Source: Symbiodinium natans
Taxonomy: Eukaryota; Sar; Dinophyceae; Suessiales; Symbiodiniaceae
Direction: 5' to 3'
DNA length: 64,000 nucleotides
NCBI GenBank assembly: GCA_905221605.1
Contig: CAJNDS010002241.1
Span: forward strand, 64,501-128,500
Below the pieces are notes generated by a model. That model had not been told where the DNA came from. It did no database searches and worked only from the letters and a program-made list of their open reading frames with translations. Position numbers and translations under genes: made by a program. Shown here in pieces: positions 58,547 through 64,000 of this stretch; within the stretch, counting starts at the first letter, position 1; the number at the start of each line of letters is the position of its first letter.

Positions 58547-58649
58547 AAAAAGTTAGGGGTACTACTGGGTCCCAGGGGGTGGAGCTGAAGGGTTCATTGC
58601 AGGGTTTCAGGTGCGCAAGGCTTTGTGTCAAGGGTCTGTGATTCGGTAG

Positions 58650-59125
58650 GGTTTAGGGTTTAGGGTTAGGGTTCGGGGTTTAGCGTTTAATAGGGTTTAG
58701 GATATAGGATCTAGGGTTCCCTTTGCATGCACGAGGAGGGAACTCGAAATCGCTCCAAACCCTAGAAGCACTGAACCCTAAATCCCAAACCCTAAACCCT
58801 AAATCCTAACCCCTAAACACTAAATCCTATACCCGAAATCCTCAACCCTAAATCCCAAACCTTGCGCCCTCAGCCCCTACGACGACACCAAGGCTGACGT
58901 TGCAGTGCAAGCTTCAGGGTTCCTAAACTCTAAAGCCCAATAGAACCTTACAAAGCCGGCATACACCCGAATAGAAACCTATAGAGCCCCTAGAACCCTT
59001 ACAGAAGCCCTACGTAAACCCTAGGAAACCCTAGAAGAACTCAACATATAAATCCCATAAGAATCCTGCATCAACCCTACTACAGAAAACCCCAAAAGAG
59101 CCCTACATGAACCCTATACAAAACA
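58650..59125. other. degenerate CCCTAAA/CCCTAGAA sequence, no confident gene
   Basis: Telomeric-like words with a short island near 58866-58915 (CALSPYDDTKADVAVQAS on +) too short to call. Confidence 0.4.
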
Positions 59126-59132
59126 AACGCCC

Positions 59133-59224
59133 ACCACCGAAGCCTCGACCGCTTCGCGGAGGGCGCCAGCATCAGAGAAAAGAAGCGCCAAAAGCCCCAG
59201 GACGAGGATGTTTCTGAAGGGGCT
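59133..59224 (-). CDS. exon with signal-peptide-like core
   Basis: After CTTCAG|AAAC the minus strand reads FRNILVLGLLALLFSDAGAL then REAVEASVVG (frame upstream SPF). A hydrophobic core followed by A-x-A-like DAGA suggests a secretory signal. ATGTTTCTGAAGGGGCTGA on the + side is repeated at 59286. Confidence 0.55.
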
Positions 59225-59426
59225 GAGGGTTCAGGGTTTGGGGTTTAGGGTTTAGGGCATATAGGGTTTATAGGGTTTAGGGTTAGAGATGTTTCTGAAG
59301 GGGCTGAAGGTTTAGGGTTGTCAGGGTCTAGGGTTTAGGGTCTAGAGGGTTTAGGGTTTTCAGTTTAAGGGTTTAGGGTCTAGGATCTGGAGGGTTTGGG
59401 GTGCATGGCGTTTAGATCATGTTTAG

Positions 59427-59545
59427 GGCCTATACTTGGAGGATCATGGCACTTATGTATAACCCACTTAGAGGCCCCTTAAGTGCCAGTACAGTTAGAA
59501 GTACAGTGAAAATTGGTTAATAAGTACCATGAACCTCCAAGTAGG
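59427..59545. mobile_element. family H element
   Basis: CTTGGAGGATCATGGCACTT pairs with AAGTACCATGAACCTCCAAG, flanked by TA on both sides. Confidence 0.72.
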
Positions 59546-59592
59546 GTTTACGGTGCATGGCGTTTAGACTTTGGGGTTCGGGTTTAGGGTGC

Positions 59593-59745
59593 ATGGGAAA
59601 TGCCGCGGGACACGCCAAGCTGCTTCGACACGTAGAACAAATCCCTAAGCGAACTTCACGCACCTGGAACAAATACAACCTTAAGGAAGCTCCCGCTTTT
59701 GTATGGGCATGTGACTGTATGCCTTGCTTTTCGCCCACATCTTAG
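59593..59745 (+). CDS. terminal exon or small ORF, unknown protein
   Basis: MGNAAGHAKLLRHVEQIPKR, TSRTWNKYNLKEAPAFVWAC, then CMPCFSPTS and TAG. The minus strand is open as well. MGN at a true start would be a myristoylation-type N-terminus, but the Met may be internal. Confidence 0.48.
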   Translation: MGNAAGHAKLLRHVEQIPKRTSRTWNKYNLKEAPAFVWACDCMPCFSPTS

Positions 59746-59919
59746 ATCAACTCTGACTCCCCACCAAAACCCCTCAAGCCCTAAGCCCTAAGCCCTAAGC
59801 CCTAAACCCTAAACCCTAAACCCTATGAGTTTGTGATCTTTTTTTAACCCTAGAACCGTGGTACCATAACTGAGGTTATGAGTGGACTATTGATTGCACA
59901 AGTGCTGAAGGGGCGCTCT

Positions 59920-60015
59920 ATCGGGGAAACCCTAAACCCTAAACCCTAAACCCTAAACCCTAAACCCTAAACCCTAAAACCTAAACCCTAAACCCTAAAC
60001 CCTAACCCTAAGCCC
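59920..60015. repeat. CCCTAAA tract
   Basis: About twelve units. Confidence 0.93.
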
Positions 60016-60017
60016 TT

Positions 60018-60092
60018 GCTTACAACGAGGGCGGCTGCTTGGGGTTGAGCCGACCCAACTCTTTGCCAACGTTTCCGAAATACAAGCTATGA
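60018..60092 (+). CDS. terminal exon, unknown protein
   Basis: AYNEGGCLGLSRPNSLPTFP then KYKL and TGA, directly after the CCCTAAA tract. Confidence 0.45.
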   Translation, partial: AYNEGGCLGLSRPNSLPTFPKYKL

Positions 60093-60201
60093 CTCCAGTT
60101 CTTGAACACTAAGCCCTGAACCCTGAACCCTGAACCCTAAACCCTAATGAGTTGGACACATGATGAGTGTGTGATGATCTGTCCTTGTGTGGCTGACAGC
60201 C

Positions 60202-60339
60202 ATGTCTCAGCACTCAGGTCCCAACTTCATTGCAGGCTCGTCAGTCCAGCTCCAGGAATGTAAGAAGAGGCTTCCCAGCCGAAGCCGGGGTGCCGTCAGA
60301 CAACGAAACGTTCGAGGGCACCTAAAGTCTCAACTCTAG
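60202..60339 (+). CDS. terminal exon or small ORF, unknown protein
   Basis: MSQHSGPNFIAGSSVQLQEC then KKRLPSRSRGAVRQRNVRGH and TAG. Basic C-terminal half. Confidence 0.45.
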   Translation: MSQHSGPNFIAGSSVQLQECKKRLPSRSRGAVRQRNVRGHLKSQL

Positions 60340-60354
60340 CCGTAAACCCCTCAA

Positions 60355-60484
60355 CCCTAAACCCTAAACCCTAAACCCTAAACCCTAAACCCGAAACCCT
60401 AAACCCTAAACCCTAAACCCTAAACCCTAAACCCTAAACCCTAAACCCTAAACCCTAAACCCTAACCCTGAACCCTAAACCCTA
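60355..60484. repeat. CCCTAAA tract
   Basis: About seventeen units. Confidence 0.94.
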
Positions 60485-60570
60485 AAGACACTAGCAAGCC
60501 CTCATGCGCACCCCTCTTCTTGAGAAGCACGGCTGTGGCAGGTGAAGAAGCACCGATGTCGGGTTGGCTT
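60485..60570 (+). CDS. exon island, unknown protein
   Basis: TSKPSCAPLFLRSTAVAGEE then APMSGWLDL between CCCTAAA and a palindromic element. Confidence 0.42.
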
Positions 60571-60597
60571 GATTTAGAACTCCAAGCATTACAACTC

Positions 60598-60755
60598 AGC
60601 ATGGTTTCCCTACTACCCCCCCCCCCTTTTCAGGTTCCCCCCTGAAATAACCTTAATGAGGCTAAATTATCCCTAGATAGCCTTACTTATGGGGGAACCT
60701 AGGGGGAGAAGTATAGAGGGGGGTAGTTGGGGAAACCGTGAACTAACTAAGCCCC
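60598..60755. mobile_element. palindromic element, family M
   Basis: CATGGTTTCCCTACTACCCC pairs with GGGGGTAGTTGGGGAAACCGTG; AGGTTCCCCCC and GGGGGAACCT form inner arms. Confidence 0.7.
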
Positions 60756-60954
60756 AGGTGCAGGTACTTGTTGTGGGAACTGTTCTTCTAGACCCTAAAC
60801 CCTAAACCCTAAACCCTAAAACCCTAAACCCTAAACCCATCACTAGGCATATTGAAAAGGCCCTTGTTCGACAAACCAATTGGATGGGGACGATGCATGC
60901 CCAAGCCCCGAACTGACAGGGCTTTTTCTTTGGGGGTTTAGGGTTTAGGGTTTA

Positions 60955-61080
60955 GGCTTCCCCCCCAACTGTGCTACTCTAAGTCGTCTACTATTTGGGT
61001 ACCATTGAAGGTTGAGATTTGGAGGGACCTGAATAACCAACCCCCATTTAATGAGTGGGGGGAACCTGTCACTCACATTT
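60955..61080. mobile_element. possible palindromic element
   Basis: TTCCCCCCCAACTG … TTTGGGTACCATT … TGGGGGGAACCTG; arms are short and diverged. Confidence 0.35.
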
Positions 61081-61158
61081 TTTATGGGTGCAGCTTTTTT
61101 CCCTGGCGCAACTGCAAACGGGCTGAGGGTTTTATGGTGCAGGCATTAGGGTGCGTTC

Positions 61159-61272
61159 TCAGTCGCTGTTGATGATCAACTCAGCGGTGCTGTTTCGAGC
61201 GGCCTTTCTCAAGGCCTCCTCAATGGACGGATGCATCTCCGCCAGCAATGTGTAGTTGCTCGGGCCAGTGAC
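61159..61272 (-). CDS. terminal exon of the paralogue gene (exon 3)
   Basis: After CACCAAG|GTC: VTGPSNYTLLAEMHPSIEEA then LRKAARNSTAELIINSD and TGA at 61161-61159. SNYTLL aligns with the paralogue at 8195-7985. Joined to exon 2 in phase 0 the product has exactly the paralogue's spacing (LRID|VTG versus LRMIVSG). Confidence 0.68.
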   Translation of the reverse strand, partial: VTGPSNYTLLAEMHPSIEEALRKAARNSTAELIINSD

Positions 61273-61443
61273 CTTGGTGAACGTCGGAAGTATCACGGCA
61301 GCAGGCTGGACTTTGAGCGAAGTTGCACAGGTTGAAAGGAAGTCCTTAAAACCCAAACCCTTAAAGCCCCAAACCCGAAACCCTAAACCCTACACCTTAC
61401 CTGCCCCCCCCCCCCCCGCCCCACCCCCAAATTGTCTAGCAGC
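61273..61443 (-). repeat. 171-bp GC-AG intron holding poly-G and TTTAGGG-like repeat
   Basis: The boundaries GAT|GCTGCTAG and CACCAAG|GTC follow from the paralogue, which has no gap here. On the minus strand the interior is a poly-G run and TTTAGGGTTTCGGGTTTGGG-like repeats. Confidence 0.62.
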
Positions 61444-61491
61444 ATCAATGCGCAGCTTCTGCAGGCAAGGCATTCCAGCTTGAGCGATTTC
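61444..61491 (-). CDS. paralogue gene, exon 2 (48 bp)
   Basis: Sixteen codons EIAQAGMPCLQKLRID, aligned with VAQAHMPCLQALRM of the other copy. Confidence 0.7.
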
Positions 61492-61709
61492 CTTGGTAGA
61501 CCAGAAACCATATTGGAACCAGGGTACCCTTGTCGTTGTTGGCTACTTCATAAGGGAACCGGGGAACCTCCTGAACCCTTTATAAGCCCTGAGCCCTAAG
61601 CCCTAAACACCAAACCCTAAACCCTAAACCCTAAACCCTAAACCCTAAACCCTAAACCCTAGAACCAAGCAAAGGGCAAGAAGGTACCACCACTGGGCCA
61701 CCAAGCGTC
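61492..61709 (-). mobile_element. family D element with a nested telomeric array = 218-bp GA-AG intron
   Basis: Minus-strand ends GACGCTTGGTGGCCCAGTGG and GTTTCTGGTCTACCAAG. About nine CCCTAAA units (+ strand 61595-61665) are inserted. Removing it restores AFIA|EIAQA against AFISEVAQA without any gap. GGA is present at both ends. Confidence 0.72.
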
Positions 61710-61788
61710 CGCGATGAAGGCTTCCAGGTCCTCCCGGCTACTCAGGCCGATGTCGCCAAGCTCCAAGCGCTGAATGCACAGGCCGAAC
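61710..61788 (-). CDS. paralogue gene, exon 1 seen
   Basis: After CCCAG|GTTCGG: FGLCIQRLELGDIGLSSRED then LEAFIA. The AG|GTTCGG boundary is identical in the paralogue at 8195, so this upstream intron predates the duplication. Confidence 0.7.
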
Positions 61789-61799
61789 CTGGGGTTCAC

Positions 61800-61925
61800 G
61801 GGTTCAGGGTTCAGGGTTTAGGGTTTAGGGTTTAGGGTTTAGGGTTTAGGATTTCAGGGTGTAGGGTGTAGTGTTTAGGGTTGAGGGTTGAGGGTGTAGG
61901 GTGTAGAGTTTAGGGTTTAGGGCCA
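61800..61925. repeat. TTTAGGG/TTCAGGG/TGTAGGG tract
   Basis: About sixteen mixed units. Confidence 0.9.
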
Positions 61926-62645
61926 GTTTAGGGTTCTGGTCGAGTTCAATGAGGGCATGCGGTGTTTCGGACTGCTTTGGGGGTTCCGTGATTGAAACGG
62001 TCCGGGCATGGAGACTGTATACTGGGAATCAGAGAGAGCCATGCGATGGAACATATTCAAAAAACGTTATAAGACTTTGTAATTTACACACATATACATA
62101 TGAATACATCCAAAAATATCTTTAACTCTCTATCTATCTATCTGGCTAGCTATCTATCTATCTATCGATCTATACATATATATATATATGTAAACCTACA
62201 CCCACACACATACATCACACCGTGTGCAGGCACGCCGCCCACCCGCCTACCCGTCCACACGCACCCACCCACAACCACGCCCATCCGCACCCACCCATGC
62301 CCACACCCACCCACACCCAACACGCTCGCCCACACTCTCACCCACACTCTCACCCACACTCTCACCCACACGCCCACCCACATGCCCACCCACATGCCCA
62401 TACCCACCCCAATCCAACAGCCACTCTCCCACCAAACAAGTCTCGAGGCTCTCTAATGCCTTTCTACATCTCCACTACTGGATCCTAGCCTACCCTAAAA
62501 GACAAGGCCCAAACAAGGCCCAATAGGCTCTTCCAACTTGCTACGACCTGAACAATCTAAATAAGATCCTCTTGAACCCAAGAAGGGGAAGACATGAGAT
62601 CGTTTAGGGTTTAGGGTTTAGGGTTTAGGGTTTAGGGTTTAGGGT
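61926..62645. repeat. microsatellites (TATC, CACACC) and TTTAGGG, no gene
   Basis: TATCTATC at 62130-62170, (TA)n, CACCCACA/CACTCTCACC units at 62225-62430 and TTTAGGG at 62604-62655. Pro/Thr/His ORFs are artefacts. Confidence 0.85.
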
Positions 62646-62655
62646 TTAAGGTTTA

Positions 62656-62770
62656 GGGACCATGAAGCGGACAAGATGCAAGTGCTTGAACGCGGTTCCT
62701 TGGCTTATTCTGGCTCAGAGAGAAACTTGGCTTGGGGACTCGGATTCAAATGTCATCATTCAACACCAAA
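62656..62770 (+). CDS. exon island, frame uncertain
   Basis: Two + frames are open: DHEADKMQVLERGSLAYSGS and MKRTRCKCLNAVPWLILAQR. An exon is likely between TTTAGGG (left) and CCCTAAA (right). Confidence 0.4.
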
Positions 62771-62904
62771 CCCTAAACCAAAACCCTAAACCCTAAAACG
62801 AAAAGTCGTTAGGATGTTATTCAGTTGTGGGAAATTAAAGGCTGAGAGTGAACCCTAATCCCTAAACCCTAAACCCTAAACCCTGGGGGGGGGGGGGGGG
62901 GCGA

Positions 62905-62962
62905 CCACACAACCCATCCCGAAGCCCTGCCGCATGCAACCAAGAACCTCGGAGCCCGACAT
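62905..62962 (-). CDS. exon island, unknown protein
   Basis: MSGSEVLGCMRQGFGMGCVV on the minus strand between a poly-G run and TTTAGGG. Short. Confidence 0.4.
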
Positions 62963-63085
62963 GGTTTAGGGTTTAGGGTTTAGGGTTTAGGGTTTAGGGT
63001 TTAGGGTTTAGGATTTAGGAGTTTAGGCTGGGTTTAGGGTTCAGGATGTAGGGCTTAGGGTTTAGGGCTTAGGGTGCCTAGACTT
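62963..63085. repeat. TTTAGGG tract
   Basis: About eight perfect units and variants. Confidence 0.9.
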
Positions 63086-63247
63086 AAGGCTTTAGGCTAT
63101 TCGGGCATGTTAGTGTTTAAAGCCCCCGGAGGATTCTTGGTAGACTTTAGGTCTTCGCTTCTTGATGCAGCCCTAAACCCTAAACCCTCAAATCCTAAAT
63201 CCTTAACTCCTAAACCCTCAATATTTCCCTGAACCATAAAGCATCCA

Positions 63248-63370
63248 AAATTCTGGGAAAGGCGATTTCTCCCAGCCGCGGCGTGAGCTCCAAAAGGGCC
63301 AGGCGAGAATCATCACGGGCCCTTGCCTTGAGAGCTGCACCGAGCTCCCGCATGTCCTTGGCTGATTCTA
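63248..63370 (-). CDS. exon island, unknown protein
   Basis: ESAKDMRELGAALKARARDD then SRLALLELTPRL and GEIAFPRI. Strongly helical and clearly coding. CCCTAAA-like sequence flanks both sides. Confidence 0.58.
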
Positions 63371-63374
63371 ACCC

Positions 63375-63455
63375 TAAACCCTAAACCCTAAAGCCTAAAC
63401 CCTAAACCCTAAAGCCTAAACCCTAAACCCTAAACCCTAAACCCTAAACCCAATT
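63375..63455. repeat. CCCTAAA/GCCTAAA tract
   Basis: About eleven units. Confidence 0.92.
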
Positions 63456-63777
63456 TTAGGCTTCAGGGTTGAGGGCTGGGATCTCCTTGTGTTCTTTTGG
63501 GGTTTAGGGTTTGGGTCTTAGGTACTTCCCCAAACAACAAAGATACTCCTAGGCAATTTAGGGTTTTGGGTTTAGGGTTTAGGGTTTGGGGTTTAGGGTT
63601 GCGTTTGAGTAGTTACCACACAGCCACTCTTGGGTCTACCTACCCTATCCCTAAATCCTAAACCCTAAGCCATAAACCCTACACCTTGAATCCTACATCC
63701 CAGGCCCGGAATCCTAAGCCCTAAGCCTGAAACCAACTGCTGCAAACTTGGATCCTAGTTGTTAAGCTGTTGTTTAG

Positions 63778-63850
63778 GTTTTAGGGTTTAGGGTTTAGGG
63801 TTTAGGGTTTAGGCTTTAGGCTTTAGGCTTTAGGCTTTAGGCTTTAGGGC
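63778..63850. repeat. TTTAGGG then TTTAGGC array
   Basis: Perfect TTTAGGG followed by six TTTAGGC units, another local variant block. Confidence 0.9.
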
Positions 63851-63894
63851 TTGGGCTCTAAGGCCTTTAGGGTTTAGGTTGTAGGGTGTGGGGC

Positions 63895-63972
63895 ATGGCG
63901 CTGGTGAAGGGACGTCTACAAACTTTCTGATGGGCATGGCGCGGATGTGCTTCCTAGGCTTGTTCAGGTTGC
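63895..63972 (-). CDS. exon island, unknown protein
   Basis: GNLNKPRKHIRAMPIRKFVD then VPSPAP on the minus strand. Basic. Bordered on the left by telomere-like repeat. Confidence 0.45.
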
Positions 63973-64000
63973 CTAAAGAGTTGTATCAGGCTCTTGGGTT

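Noticed and set aside
61492-61709. GT donor within the family D end (TTG|GTGGCC)
   Set aside because: It gives the wrong frame; only the cut before GACGCTTGG restores the paralogue alignment without a gap.
1-64000. A true chromosome end (telomere) in the window
   Set aside because: Tracts are short, occur in both orientations throughout, and are separated by exon-like islands; none runs off a window edge.
1-64000. Trans-splicing spliced-leader relic or tRNA/rRNA genes
   Set aside because: I looked for the dinoflagellate leader ending (TTTTGGCTCAAG) and for cloverleaf-like or rRNA motifs by eye and found none; a covariance-model search would be needed to exclude small RNAs.

Overview
ORGANISM AND OVERALL CHARACTER. 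This is eukaryotic nuclear DNA, most likely from a dinoflagellate. Three things point there. TTTAGGG/CCCTAAA telomere-type repeats occur throughout. Coding sequence is cut into very short exons whose introns follow a relaxed rule (GC, GA or GT donors, AG acceptors, usually AG|G). Many short palindromic elements sit at intron positions, like the introner elements reported in dinoflagellates. No bacterial operon, rRNA, tRNA or CRISPR array is visible. There is one assembly gap of 100 N (25220-25319). Exon calls rest on open frames, residue composition, splice-site arithmetic and comparison within the window. No database search was possible.

MAIN RESULT. The window looks at first like degenerate telomeric repeat, but the islands between the tracts (about 20-250 bp) read as coding exons. 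Three gene models can be checked by phase. (1) A minus-strand gene at about 3894-1 starts with a signal-peptide-like exon and ends in a tetratricopeptide (TPR) repeat whose two halves are separated by a 573-bp intron with telomeric motifs and a palindromic element. (2) A minus-strand gene at 13624-12009 has six exons joined in frame by five introns. Three introns are copies of one palindromic element; the other two are mainly telomeric repeat. (3) A minus-strand 3' gene end at 61788-61159 has two introns that are absent from a paralogous, uninterrupted exon at 8195-7985. One of them is a palindromic element carrying an internal telomeric array.

LAYOUT. 0-24 kb: telomeric tracts, exon islands and palindromic elements, with an inverted 20-bp array at 2.0-3.0 kb. 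24.5-38.3 kb: a satellite domain with almost no coding signal. It holds an AT/GC palindromic array, GGT and CATCTT arrays, an 88-bp array, a tandem segmental duplication of 2.4-2.75 kb units, a large inverted repeat, a GGGAC pentamer array and several other minisatellites. 38.4-64 kb: dense exon islands again on both strands, including a minus-strand series at about 45.1-39.3 kb with membrane-like segments, and several + strand terminal exons (44.5, 46.2, 46.5, 49.8, 54.7, 59.6, 60.0, 60.2 kb).

PALINDROMIC ELEMENTS. At least twelve families of about 80-170 bp, without coding capacity, are recognisable. Family D (ends CTTGGTAGCCCAGT/ACTGGGCTACCAAG) has about thirteen copies; families A, B, C, E and H have four or five each. 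Families A, D and H share the terminal CTTGG/CCAAG. Two family-D copies 40 kb apart are nearly identical, which suggests recent movement. The inferred cycle is: an element inserts into an exon, a few target bases are duplicated, the element supplies the AG acceptor, the duplicated target supplies the G-C/G-A/G-T donor, and telomeric repeats later accumulate inside.
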